Shown here piece after piece: positions 9,601 to 17,836 of a stretch of DNA of 64,000 nt. The position numbers and the translations under genes are program-made. Source of the stretch: Marinoscillum sp. 108 (GTDB taxonomy: Bacteria; Bacteroidota; Bacteroidia; Cytophagales; Cyclobacteriaceae); contig NZ_LR734808.1 in the NCBI RefSeq assembly GCF_902506655.1, positions 1,550,001-1,614,000 of the forward strand. The letters run 5' to 3'. A model generated the notes under the pieces. The model did not search any database. It was not told where the DNA came from and saw only the letters and a program-made list of their open reading frames with translations. The first letter of the stretch is position 1; each line of letters starts with the position of its first letter.

Positions 9601-11706
9601 ATGGCAGAAGATAAAAAAGACGAGCTTCAGGACGTGGAAAACACAGAAGCTCAGGCAGCTGAGACTCCAGAGGAGACAAAAGCAGTAGAAGCAGCAGAGG
9701 AGACTCCAGCTGAAGAAGCCAAAAAAGAAGTAGCTGAGGAAGTGAAAGCTGAGCCAGCGAAAGAAGAAGTAAAAGCTCCCGTAGCCAAAGAAGTGAAAGC
9801 TCCTGAGGTACAGGCGCCGATTGCAGAAGCTGAAGTAGACATTTGGGATACTGCAGTGGATGACGGTTTTGGAGAGGAGTACTCTGACAAAGACCGCAAA
9901 AAAATGGAAGCCCTTTATGAGGCTACCCTCAACCAAATCACAGAGAAAGAAGTGATGGCAGGAACTGTAGTGGGTATCACTGACAGGGACGTGATCATCA
10001 ACATTGGCTTCAAATCTGACGGACTGGTAGCCCTTTCTGAATTCAGAGATGTGGAAGACCTGAAGCCGGGTGATGCAGTAGAGGTATATGTAGAAGAGCA
10101 GGAAAACGCCAATGGCCAGCTTGTTCTTTCTCGTAGAAAAGCCAAAATCGTGAAAGCATGGGAAAACATCCAGAAAGGTTTGGATGAAGACATGGTCATC
10201 AACGGAATGGTGAAGAGAAGAACCAAAGGTGGTCTGATTGTAGATATTTTTGGAGTAGAGGCTTTCCTTCCAGGTTCACAGATCGATGTGAAGCCTATCA
10301 GAGACTTTGATGTCTTTGTAGGTAAGAAAATGGAAGTGAAAGTAGTGAAAATCAACTACGCTAACGATAACGTGGTGGTTTCTCACAAAGTATTGATCGA
10401 GAAGGATATCGAGAAGCAGAAAGCTGTGATCCTCGAAAACCTGGAGAAAGGTCAGGTACTGGAAGGTGTGATCAAAAACATGACCAACTTCGGTGTATTC
10501 ATCGACCTTGGTGGTGTAGACGGTCTGCTTCACATTACAGACATCTCATGGGGACGTATCAACCATCCGGAAGAAGTACTTTCTTTGGATGCTAAAGTGA
10601 ACGTTGTTGTTCTTGATTTTGATGATGACAAGAAGCGAATTTCTTTGGGTATGAAGCAATTGACTGCTCATCCTTGGGATTCACTTGACAAAGACATGAC
10701 GGTAGGTTCTAAAGTGAAAGGTAAGATTGTGAATGTAGCCGATTACGGTGCATTCCTCGAAATCATCCCTGGAGTAGAAGGACTGATCCACGTATCTGAA
10801 ATGTCATGGTCTCAGCACCTCAGAAATCCACAGGATTTCATCAGCGTAGGTGACCAACTGGAAGCAGTGGTACTGACCATCGACAGAGATGATCGTAAGA
10901 TGTCTCTTGGTATCAAGCAATTGACTGAAGATCCATGGACTAAGCAGGATGTACTGACTAACTACGCTGTGGGCACTAAGCACACAGGTATCGTAAGAAA
11001 CCTTACCAACTTTGGCTTGTTCATCGAGCTGGAAGAAGGTATCGACGGTCTGGTACACGTTTCTGATCTTAGCTGGACTAAGAAGATCAAGCATCCATCT
11101 GAATTCGTGAAAGTAGGCGACGAACTGGAAGTGGTAGTGATGGAGCTGGATGTAGATAACAGAAGACTGGCCCTAAGCCACAAGCACCTGGAAGAGAATC
11201 CTTGGGATACGTTCGAAACCGTATTCACCAGAGGTTCTGTACACAAGTGTACCGTCATTTCTAAAAATGACAGAGGCGGTTTGCTAGAGCTTCCATACGG
11301 CCTTGAAGGTCAGGTGACGACTAAAAACCTTCAGAAAGAAGATGGCTCACAAGCCAATGAAGGTGAGACACTTGATTTTAAAGTGATGGAATTCTCTAAG
11401 GATGAGAAAAGAATTGTACTTTCACATACATCTACCTGGAAAGAAGGTGCTGAGCAGCCTGCTCCTGCAGCTGCACCGGCCCCTAAGAAAGGTAAATCAT
11501 CGAAAGGCAATACACTCAACAAGATCAATCAGGAAACTGAGAAGTCTACCTTAGGTGATCTGGAAGCACTTTCCGCTTTGAAAGACAAGATGGAATCAGC
11601 TGCTAAGCCTGCTGCCGCCAAGCCTGCCAAAAAAGCAGCGCCTAAGGCAGAAGAAAAAGCGCCAGAAGCCGAAGGATCGGAAGAAGAATCAAAAGATTCT
11701 GAATAA
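9601..11706 (+). CDS. rpsA: 30S ribosomal protein S1
   Basis: A 701-aa protein with six S1 RNA-binding domains between about residues 115 and 615, each with the pattern G-x-V-x-n-x-G-x-F/L-V-x-L (for example NMTNFGVFIDLGGVDGLLH). It binds mRNA on the small ribosomal subunit during initiation. The first ~90 residues are a tail rich in Ala, Glu and Lys, and the last ~85 are rich in Ala, Lys and Pro; both are longer than in the 557-aa Escherichia coli protein, and such extensions are usual in Bacteroidota S1. Codon use looks biased to a few codons, as in highly expressed genes. A strong terminator follows. Confidence 0.95.
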   Translation: MAEDKKDELQDVENTEAQAAETPEETKAVEAAEETPAEEAKKEVAEEVKAEPAKEEVKAPVAKEVKAPEVQAPIAEAEVDIWDTAVDDGFGEEYSDKDRKKMEALYEATLNQITEKEVMAGTVVGITDRDVIINIGFKSDGLVALSEFRDVEDLKPGDAVEVYVEEQENANGQLVLSRRKAKIVKAWENIQKGLDEDMVINGMVKRRTKGGLIVDIFGVEAFLPGSQIDVKPIRDFDVFVGKKMEVKVVKINYANDNVVVSHKVLIEKDIEKQKAVILENLEKGQVLEGVIKNMTNFGVFIDLGGVDGLLHITDISWGRINHPEEVLSLDAKVNVVVLDFDDDKKRISLGMKQLTAHPWDSLDKDMTVGSKVKGKIVNVADYGAFLEIIPGVEGLIHVSEMSWSQHLRNPQDFISVGDQLEAVVLTIDRDDRKMSLGIKQLTEDPWTKQDVLTNYAVGTKHTGIVRNLTNFGLFIELEEGIDGLVHVSDLSWTKKIKHPSEFVKVGDELEVVVMELDVDNRRLALSHKHLEENPWDTFETVFTRGSVHKCTVISKNDRGGLLELPYGLEGQVTTKNLQKEDGSQANEGETLDFKVMEFSKDEKRIVLSHTSTWKEGAEQPAPAAAPAPKKGKSSKGNTLNKINQETEKSTLGDLEALSALKDKMESAAKPAAAKPAKKAAPKAEEKAPEAEGSEEESKDSE

Positions 11707-11715
11707 ATGAATGAG

Positions 11716-11745
11716 CCGGAAGGGATTTCCCTTCCGGTTTAATTT
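11716..11745 (+). terminator. Rho-independent terminator after rpsA
   Basis: Perfect 10-bp inverted repeat CCGGAAGGGA / TCCCTTCCGG with a 2-nt nominal loop, then a T-rich stretch. It separates rpsA from tRNA-Cys. Confidence 0.9.
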
Positions 11746-11775
11746 TATTCTTGTTTAATTTGCACCTGCAAAAAG

Positions 11776-11846
11776 GGTCGAGTGGCCGAGTGGCTAGGCA
11801 GAGCTCTGCAAAAGCTCGTACAGCGGTTCGAATCCGCTCTCGACCT
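11776..11846 (+). tRNA. trnC: tRNA-Cys (anticodon GCA)
   Basis: A full cloverleaf can be drawn: acceptor GGTCGAG / CTCGACC, anticodon arm GAGCT-CTGCAAA-AGCTC with anticodon GCA at 11808-11810, T arm AGCGG-TTCGAAT-CCGCT, and discriminator U at 11846 as in tRNA-Cys. CCA is not encoded. A promoter-like TTTAATTTGCACC lies just upstream. It is followed by a terminator and then by the repeat-rich region. Confidence 0.95.
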
Positions 11847-11853
11847 CTTCTAC

Positions 11854-11885
11854 AAACACCTCATCATTTTGATGGGGTGTTTTTG
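11854..11885 (+). terminator. Terminator after tRNA-Cys
   Basis: Inverted repeat ACACCTCATC / GATGGGGTGT (one G-T wobble) with a short loop, followed by T5. It starts about 8 nt after the tRNA. Confidence 0.85.
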
Positions 11886-12034
11886 TTGGTACCCCACCCA
11901 GGGGCTGTAAGGGTGGATCAAGCAATATTTGTGCGGGGTGACACTCTATAATTATATTTTGTAAAATCGAACTAATCCACTTTAAAGTAGAAAGCAAGGG
12001 CGTAAAGGAGGGCGGGCCATCCAAGGCAAGTGTG

Positions 12035-12093
12035 AATCATTTTGACTCTCAAAAAATCCTAAAAAAGTGCAACCCAGATGAGTCAAAATGATT
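12035..12093. repeat. Inverted repeat, 14-bp perfect arms
   Basis: AATCATTTTGACTC at 12035-12048 is repeated exactly in inverted form at 12080-12093 (GAGTCAAAATGATT), with a 31-nt loop. The inner arm is followed by T4, but the structure is larger than a typical terminator. It probably belongs to the same element as the next hairpin. Confidence 0.7.
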
Positions 12094-12118
12094 TTTTGCG
12101 TTGGTGCCTTTTCTTTTG

Positions 12119-12152
12119 CTTCGTTTTCTTTGGGCAAGCAAAGAAAATGAAG
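12119..12152. repeat. Inverted repeat, 14-bp arms with one wobble
   Basis: CTTCGTTTTCTTTG at 12119-12132 pairs with CAAAGAAAATGAAG at 12139-12152 around the loop GGCAAG. Sequences of this form recur as unexplained interspersed elements in Bacteroidota genomes as far as I recall; only one copy is in this window, so dispersion cannot be shown here. Confidence 0.6.
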
Positions 12153-12475
12153 GGTATGTAGCAAATCAATTGGATTGAGGGATGTAAGGTATCAGGTAAC
12201 TACGTCACCATCCATCTTTAATGCAATCTCCCCACAGGAATTCCGCTTGATCCGTAAACGTCTTGCAGGACTTAAAAACCAAAACGGCCTTTCGGACTAC
12301 CGGGTACTGGTACAACCCCACATCGGTTTTAGGACGAGACCGTGCAGCACACCCCTATAGCCAATAATGGTTTGATCAGGATAGAAAATCTGCTAGATTT
12401 GGTAGTATTACAAGTGCATAGCACCACTGGTGGTTGTTAGGCGGTTGTTAGCACTTATTCAACCAAACGAAATTT

Positions 12476-13165
12476 GTGAGACCAATTCTTGTAATTATAG
12501 GCCTAATAATAAGTTTATCTACATATTGTCAATCGCTTATAGACAAGATGGGATTAGAATCATGTAAATGTCTAAATACCATCAATGCGGATGGAGACTC
12601 AGAACAAACTTGGGAAAAATTCAATACAACTTGCTGGTCAAGAATAATTGAGCAATTTAAGGATGACATAAATGCTCTTGAGTTTGATACGACCGATACT
12701 GAAATAGCAGAGGTGCCTGAATATAAAAGAGGTTACGAATTGGGGAAGATTGTTGGAGTCAGAGTATTCACTAACATGATTGATAACTGCGACGAATTCT
12801 ATGAAATATTCAAAAAGATGATTCCTAAAGTTATAGATCCAAACACAGTTCCGATATATGGAGAAGGAGAAATTGATTCGTTAACAAACCACATTGAACT
12901 AGGGATTAATTTATTCGACAATTACTGCGATCGTGCTATTGCGTACTACAAAAAGAGTAAAACTAAAAAAGCCATTTCCGACTTGGACAAGGCAATTGAA
13001 TTGAAACCAGATCAACCAACACCGCATATTTATAAGGGGATCATTCATCGTAACAATAAAAAATATTGCTCAGCAGCAAAGGAATTCGAAACTGCATATC
13101 AACTAGGATCCAACCCAATGATTCTGATCTTCTCAAGAATTTTGATCCGAGAATGTGGAAACTAA
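12476..13165 (+). CDS. Secreted TPR-containing protein (cassette 1)
   Basis: A 229-aa protein starting at GTG with a signal peptide (about residues 1-19, ending STYCQ). The first two thirds are of unknown fold and include Cys residues in LESCKCLNTI. The C-terminal third holds about two TPR units (AIAYYKKSKTKKAISDLDKAIEL and the following helix pair). It is the first gene of the repeat-separated array and is noticeably more AT-rich than rpsA or the genes after 18 kb. Function unknown; TPRs suggest protein contact in the periplasm. Confidence 0.75.
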   Translation: MRPILVIIGLIISLSTYCQSLIDKMGLESCKCLNTINADGDSEQTWEKFNTTCWSRIIEQFKDDINALEFDTTDTEIAEVPEYKRGYELGKIVGVRVFTNMIDNCDEFYEIFKKMIPKVIDPNTVPIYGEGEIDSLTNHIELGINLFDNYCDRAIAYYKKSKTKKAISDLDKAIELKPDQPTPHIYKGIIHRNNKKYCSAAKEFETAYQLGSNPMILIFSRILIRECGN

Positions 13166-13411
13166 CAAGTGCTAACGGACGATGATGGCGCATGGCCTAA
13201 CTTAGCATTCTGCTAGGTGCCTGCTAAACATCCCGCTTATCTTCCGCCAAAAATCTATTGTGCTTTCTAATAAGTGCTGCTCGTGGGAGATTTTTATCTG
13301 TGTTGGCGCAGTGCGCACTTGATACTTTGAATGCACCGGCAGATAAGCTACTTTTATCATAATTAAAAAAGCTCGGAGGCCACAGCGCCATATCTGAGCG
13401 TTACCACCAAT
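13163..13411 (+). repeat. Array repeat A (attC-like, ~250 bp)
   Basis: Begins CTAACAAGTGCTAACG and ends CTGAGCGTTACC. The ends are imperfect inverted repeats: the left portion around ATGGCGCATGGCCT pairs with AGGCCACAGCGCCAT on the right. The left half is related to repeat C (roughly 80 percent by eye) and the right half (13307-13406) to B and C, lacking about 14 nt present in those. It separates cassettes 1 and 2. No gene is convincing inside it. Confidence 0.8.
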
Positions 13412-13419
13412 AGGACTGC

Positions 13420-13770
13420 ATGATAGCATTATACATTTTTATAGCCCTAATAGTTGGATGGTTAATTTACCGAACTATTTATCTCAAGCGGAAACAACGG
13501 CAATACCAAGGTGCTTTTGTTGAGACATTTAAGAACTCTGAAACCAACCTACCAACCTTGAAAACTGGATACTCATATGGTTTTCCAAGCTTTGTAGTAA
13601 TGTTCAAGAACGAAGAACTTTTACAGCAAGCAGAGAGTAACGGCCTAACAAATTTGTTTATTAATCGAATTAAGCAGATTCATTCTGAATTCAAGGAATT
13701 TGAGGCAGAACGAGCAATTTTTTTCACTTGGGAAGGAAGAACTTTTAATGTCTACTCACCTGAACAATAA
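13420..13770 (+). CDS. Small membrane-anchored protein (cassette 2, first gene)
   Basis: A 116-aa protein with one N-terminal membrane helix (about residues 3-20) followed by basic residues (YLKRKQRQ), so the rest is predicted cytoplasmic. The soluble part has no family I recognise. It starts 9 bp after repeat A and its stop lies 9 bp before the next gene, so both probably travel as a two-gene unit. AT-rich like its neighbours. Confidence 0.65.
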   Translation: MIALYIFIALIVGWLIYRTIYLKRKQRQYQGAFVETFKNSETNLPTLKTGYSYGFPSFVVMFKNEELLQQAESNGLTNLFINRIKQIHSEFKEFEAERAIFFTWEGRTFNVYSPEQ

Positions 13771-13779
13771 GCTCAACTT

Positions 13780-14151
13780 ATGAAGAAATATTTCACCGTT
13801 AAGAACATTCTTTTAGTTATTTCGATACTTCTGAACATCGTCTTGACCGGAATCCTTGGGATTCGTGCCATGAACGAACCAACACACAAACGAGGAATTC
13901 TAACCGAAAACATAAAGGTCGGACTTTTCTCTAACCCGAACGTCTTGTTTGAACTTCCAAAAGGGCTAACTGTTGAAGATGCTTCTCCTCGTGGAATTGC
14001 TGCAATTGACATGTTTGAACTCGAACGTTTTTCTATCGTGATAACTTCAGATCTGGGGAACTTGGTGAACTATGACGCAGATCCTTCCGAACTACAACCA
14101 TTTGGGAACCATTATTCGGCTGACTATCCAACAATGGAGAAACGTAAATAA
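13780..14151 (+). CDS. Small membrane or secreted protein (cassette 2, second gene)
   Basis: A 123-aa protein with a single N-terminal hydrophobic segment (about residues 8-30), either a membrane anchor or an uncleaved signal. The remainder has no recognised domain. Nine bp separate it from the preceding gene, and repeat B begins 5 bp after its stop. Confidence 0.6.
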   Translation: MKKYFTVKNILLVISILLNIVLTGILGIRAMNEPTHKRGILTENIKVGLFSNPNVLFELPKGLTVEDASPRGIAAIDMFELERFSIVITSDLGNLVNYDADPSELQPFGNHYSADYPTMEKRK

Positions 14152-14156
14152 CTGGT

Positions 14157-14420
14157 GGTAACAAGCGCTAGCACGAATGCGCCTCCCGATGGCTATCGGG
14201 AGCCACTTTACAGACTTTAGTGCGAACATTGCCATGAATCAGCCGCTGAAGAAACTGCTCTATTTTCTACCCAGCTCAACTCGCAGGATTTATTCACTTT
14301 CTGGACGCAGTGCCATTCTGATACTTTGAATGCACCCCTTGGTCAGGCACGACAGATAAGCTACTTTTATCATTATTAATTAAGCTTGGAGGCCACAGCG
14401 CCATATCTGAGCGCTACCAA
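14157..14420 (+). repeat. Array repeat B (mosaic copy)
   Basis: Begins GGTAACAAGCGCTAGCAC and ends CTGAGCGCTACCAA, giving inverted ends (GGTA..GCGCT / AGCGCTACC). Its left half 14172-14291 differs from repeat D 16036-16155 at 4 of 120 positions. Its right half 14319-14405 differs from repeat C 15319-15405 at 3 of 87. It is therefore a chimera of two repeat types. A perfect internal hairpin CTCCCGAT-GGCT-ATCGGGAG lies near the left end. Confidence 0.85.
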
Positions 14421-14430
14421 TCACCTCAAC

Positions 14431-15174
14431 TTGAAAATCCTCATTTCCATATCGTTTTTATCCCTCTTAGCCTTTAACTCCATTAGCCAACCTAATACGG
14501 AATTTCTGAATAAAGCAGTTGATGCTATGAAGGTGGATATTTCCAACGATAGATTTGATGAACTGGCCATCAGAGGATTGGGGAAAGTACTGGATAACTT
14601 TGATGAACAGGATTTCTTTGGACTAACCTCTACGGACTCTACTTTTATCAGATTGATCTGGGAAAGAAGTTGGGAAAAAGACGTTTTGATTAACATCTAC
14701 GGATCTGAGAACAATTTTGAACTGGTTGTTAAAACGGAAGGAAATAACACCCGAAGAATTGAACACTTCAATATTACCGAACTGACGAACAAAGAAATTC
14801 GGCTTCTTAAAAAGCATTTGGCATACGGTGACTTCAACCCTGAGATTGAGGCAATAATCTCTCAATCAATCATCGCAGATTCCGTCAAATATCGATACAG
14901 CAGTACCACAGCACAGCTATCTGAGTATACAGCGGCAGAACTCATAGAACAGCTAAACAAGTCCAATTTTTATGGACATGATCAAATCGATTTTAACCAT
15001 GTTGTAGCTGATGGCTGGAGCTGGTCTTTGGAGGTACTGCAACCCGGTAAGGGGTTCTACATTGTTATGTCTGACAGCTATTCTGATCACCCGAACGATA
15101 ACGATTTCTCTAAAGTATGTTTGAGAATGCTCAACCTGGCAACTGAACTCAACCTAATCGAAAAACCAGACTGA
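14431..15174 (+). CDS. Secreted protein of unknown function (cassette 3)
   Basis: The frame is open from within the repeat, but the likely start is TTG at 14431, which lies just after repeat B and gives a clear signal peptide (MKILISISFLSLLAFNSIS). The resulting 247-aa protein has no family I recognise; it has an acidic, helix-rich N-terminal half and a Trp-rich segment (DGWSWSLEVL) near the C-terminus. It ends at the first bases of repeat C. Single gene in its unit. Confidence 0.65.
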   Translation: MKILISISFLSLLAFNSISQPNTEFLNKAVDAMKVDISNDRFDELAIRGLGKVLDNFDEQDFFGLTSTDSTFIRLIWERSWEKDVLINIYGSENNFELVVKTEGNNTRRIEHFNITELTNKEIRLLKKHLAYGDFNPEIEAIISQSIIADSVKYRYSSTTAQLSEYTAAELIEQLNKSNFYGHDQIDFNHVVADGWSWSLEVLQPGKGFYIVMSDSYSDHPNDNDFSKVCLRMLNLATELNLIEKPD

Positions 15175-15420
15175 TAACCGGCTATAGCAAATGGCCTTAC
15201 TTAGCCATCTGCTAAGTGCCCGCAAAATATCCGCTTGATCTGCCGCCAAGAATCTGTTGTGCATTCTACTAAGTGCTGCTCGTGGGTGTTTTTTGATCTG
15301 TATAACGCAGTGTCCGTTTGATACTTTGAATGCACCCCTTGGTCAGGCACGACAGATAAGCTACTTTTATCGTAATTAATTAAGCTCGGAGGCCACAGCG
15401 CCATACACGGGCATTACCAG
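15173..15420 (+). repeat. Array repeat C
   Basis: Begins CTGATAACCGGCTATAGC, overlapping the stop codon of cassette 3, and ends GGGCATTACCAGC. The left half is of the same type as repeat A; the right half is nearly identical to B (3 differences in 87). It separates cassettes 3 and 4. Confidence 0.8.
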
Positions 15421-15446
15421 CAATTCTCCCTCGATCTTAATAACTC

Positions 15447-16013
15447 ATGAACAAGCCAAAAACACCAATCGAAAATTACCTGTCTCATTTGGATAGCATT
15501 TTCCAAACCGAGCCTGAATTCTTTGGAGGTGAGAAGAGAGACGGACTGGCAGGTGTAACTAGTATTGTTTACTCTGAACTACCTGAATCCGGCATGGTAA
15601 CTGGCATAACTTATGGACTATCCCTAGTTGAACATCCTGACTGGAAACTGGGACGACCTGAACTTCTTATTTCGGTTGAATCAACTGACAAGTCATGGGC
15701 ACAGGCTGCAGGGTTTATTGCTGAACAACTCCGTGGAAATTGCCCATTTTCTTACAGCAATACGATCAACTTTGGCGAGCCTGTTTCCGATGAATCAGAG
15801 ATGGATGCTTTTCTAATATTTGCACCGTCTATCCTCGACAAAAAGTTTTACTTAAATATTGACATTGGATTGGATTACAAGATCAACATTGCAGGTCTTT
15901 ATCCAATCTATTCGAGTGAGATGAAACTGGTGAACGAGTGGGGACTTGATAAATTCTGGCATCACCCAGATTTTAACAACTATAACGTCAACAGAAAACG
16001 AATAACTGGATAA
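15447..16013 (+). CDS. Suppressor-of-fused (SUFU) domain protein (cassette 4)
   Basis: A 188-aa cytoplasmic protein that looks like a bacterial SUFU-domain protein: SIVYSELPESGMVTGITYGLS-type strand, then RPELLISVES, a helix with WAQAAGFIAEQLR, and the segment MDAFLIFAP. Bacterial SUFU proteins commonly serve as immunity proteins against polymorphic toxins, but no toxin gene is adjacent, so that role here is only a possibility. It is 26 bp after repeat C and 6 bp before repeat D. Confidence 0.75.
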   Translation: MNKPKTPIENYLSHLDSIFQTEPEFFGGEKRDGLAGVTSIVYSELPESGMVTGITYGLSLVEHPDWKLGRPELLISVESTDKSWAQAAGFIAEQLRGNCPFSYSNTINFGEPVSDESEMDAFLIFAPSILDKKFYLNIDIGLDYKINIAGLYPIYSSEMKLVNEWGLDKFWHHPDFNNYNVNRKRITG

Positions 16014-16019
16014 GAAAGC

Positions 16020-16282
16020 TGATAACAATCACTAACACGAATGCGCCTCCCGATGGCTATCGGGAGTCTCTTTGCAGACTTTAGTGCGAACATTGCCATG
16101 AATCAGCCGCTGAAGAAACTGCTCTATTTTCTACCGAGCTCAACTCGCAGGATTTTTAGACTTCCGAAACGCCGTGCCATTTGGAACCGTTGTGAGCTCC
16201 CCCTTTGCCGAGCACGGCAGATTTCACTAGTTTAGCGCTTCCATAATGTGAGCGCATATGTCTCACACATGGCGTTAAGTGC
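16020..16282 (+). repeat. Array repeat D
   Basis: Begins TGATAACAATCACTAACACG and ends ACATGGCGTTAAGTGC. The left half is nearly identical to B. The right half is a divergent type with its own pairing (GCCGTGC with GCACGGC, and a TGTGAG..CTCACA element). The shared central word ACGC-GTGCCATT links it to the other copies. It precedes cassette 5. Confidence 0.75.
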
Positions 16283-16308
16283 AAATAGACCCAACAACAG
16301 GAAATCTA

Positions 16309-17826
16309 GTGAAGAAAATAATTCTCAAAATACTTAAATACGGACTTATAGTAATTGGCTTGATTCTAAGTATTATTCTATTACTGTATGTATATCCTAT
16401 TGCAGACCCATTAAGTCAAAAAACAGATACTAACGACTATATTATATCAAACATCAACATTATAGATGTAGCAAACGATTCAATCATAACAAACCAATCT
16501 GTTTATATTAAAAATGACAGGATAGTAAAAGTCACTTCAAAAGATTCTCTTTTAAAAAACGACCACATTAAGATCATTGATGGTAAAGGAAAGTATGCTT
16601 TGGCTGGTTTATGGGACATGCATTCACACTTAGCATTCCAGATTGCACCACAAGTGATTATGCCCCTGCATATTGCAAATGGAGTTACATATATCAGGGA
16701 CATGCAAGGCATTGTCAACATTAACAAAGAGAGGATCCAATGGAGAAAGGAAATAGACTCAGAAGAACTATTAGGACCAAGATTAATTGGTTTTGCTGAT
16801 GAAATAGTTGGTGCGAATTATGATGAGCAAAATGTTTTTGAACTAGTAAATAGAACAGCAAAAGATAGCCAGACTTTTATTAAGATTTATTCTGGGATAT
16901 TACCTGATAGATATTTTCCCTTAGCAGAAGAGGCCAAAAAGCAGGGCGTTGTTTTTGCTGGACATTATCCGAATGCAATTAATCCTATAGATGCCTCAAA
17001 TGCCGGGCAACGGAGCTTTGAACATGCTCATTTATTTTTAAAACATGCCAACCCACTAGCTAAAAAAAATCGTCAATATTATCAGGCTTTGTATTCAGAT
17101 GAAGAGGTTGACGAAGATGATAGGCCTTCATCAATCGACATGTTGGCCAGTTTTGATTACCAAAAATTCTCTGAACTGGTAGATACCATGGTAAAAAACA
17201 ACACCTACTTCTGCCCAACTCATATTACCCGAAAATATGAAGCCTTTGCGAACGATAAAGTATTTTTAGATGATGCAAACCTGAAGTATATACCTCATTT
17301 AGTATCATTAATATGGAAAGATGATATTTCACAAATGAAGGAGTATGTAGAGGTGGAAGGCAATCAACAGTATCTTGAAGACTTTTATCTAAAAGGATTA
17401 GAGTTAACTGGTTTGGCACATGAAAAGGGAGTGAACATATTAGCAGGAACTGATTCATACGACCCGTATTCATTTCCCGGAATCAGCTTACATAGTGAGC
17501 TTGAAGAACTGGTAAAAGCAGGGCTATCTCCAGCAGAAGCACTAAAAAGTGCGACTATAATCCCTGCTGAATATTTTAATGTTTCAGAGATGTACGGAAC
17601 TATAGCAGAAAATAAAATAGCCGATTTACTTATTTTGGATAAAAATCCTCTGGAGGATATAAAGAATACCACTTCTATAGAAAGCCTTTTTTTTAATGGT
17701 AACCTATATGAAAAAGAAGATATTGATAACATGAAATTATATGTTGAAAACAATGCTTCTGGCCTAAATGGATTATCTATTTCTGTAAAAATGTTTTTTA
17801 GGCTCATGAAAGACAATAGACATTAA
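16309..17826 (+). CDS. Membrane-anchored amidohydrolase (cassette 5)
   Basis: A 505-aa amidohydrolase of the imidazolonepropionase-like group. GTG at 16309 is chosen because it follows repeat D and begins with a basic and hydrophobic anchor (MKKIILKILKYGLIV, membrane segment about 10-30). Metal-binding features: MHSHLAF, the lysine region FIKIYSGI, GHYPNAIN, FEHAHLF and the late Asp of AGTDSYDP. The C-terminus has IAENKIADLLILDKNP. It is one of two unrelated-looking amidohydrolases in the window (compare 7717-9414). AT-rich, last gene of the array; substrate unknown. Confidence 0.8.
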   Translation: MKKIILKILKYGLIVIGLILSIILLLYVYPIADPLSQKTDTNDYIISNINIIDVANDSIITNQSVYIKNDRIVKVTSKDSLLKNDHIKIIDGKGKYALAGLWDMHSHLAFQIAPQVIMPLHIANGVTYIRDMQGIVNINKERIQWRKEIDSEELLGPRLIGFADEIVGANYDEQNVFELVNRTAKDSQTFIKIYSGILPDRYFPLAEEAKKQGVVFAGHYPNAINPIDASNAGQRSFEHAHLFLKHANPLAKKNRQYYQALYSDEEVDEDDRPSSIDMLASFDYQKFSELVDTMVKNNTYFCPTHITRKYEAFANDKVFLDDANLKYIPHLVSLIWKDDISQMKEYVEVEGNQQYLEDFYLKGLELTGLAHEKGVNILAGTDSYDPYSFPGISLHSELEELVKAGLSPAEALKSATIIPAEYFNVSEMYGTIAENKIADLLILDKNPLEDIKNTTSIESLFFNGNLYEKEDIDNMKLYVENNASGLNGLSISVKMFFRLMKDNRH

Positions 17827-17836
17827 AAAAGCACAT

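Larger units (their letters stand above)
11886..12475 (+). other. Gene-free stretch with two long inverted repeats, upstream of the cassette-like array
   Basis: No convincing coding sequence was found in these 590 bp; a 61-codon open frame at 12175-12360 has no recognisable family or signal. The left part contains two hairpins (listed separately). The right end, from about 12408, carries tandem GTTGTTAG-type words (12433-12454), which resemble the terminal boxes of the downstream repeats and probably mark the left edge of the array. Confidence 0.5.

Noticed and set aside
9651-9899. Antisense open frames over the start of rpsA
   Set aside because: They arise from the low-complexity Ala/Glu/Lys codons of the sense gene and are Ser-rich artefacts.
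12175-12360. 61-codon open frame before the array
   Set aside because: No signal, domain or coding bias; likely chance or a remnant.
13202-15404. Minus-strand open frames in repeats A (13202-13429) and C (15201-15404) with similar translations
   Set aside because: The similarity follows from repeat identity at DNA level; the frames are absent in B and D, and have no start context or family.
16041-16235. Plus-strand open frame within repeat D
   Set aside because: It lies entirely in repeat sequence, and the equivalent stretch of repeat B does not maintain the frame to the same end.
13163-16282. CRISPR array
   Set aside because: The repeats are about 250 bp long, only four in number, and are separated by whole genes rather than by short spacers; no cas gene is present.
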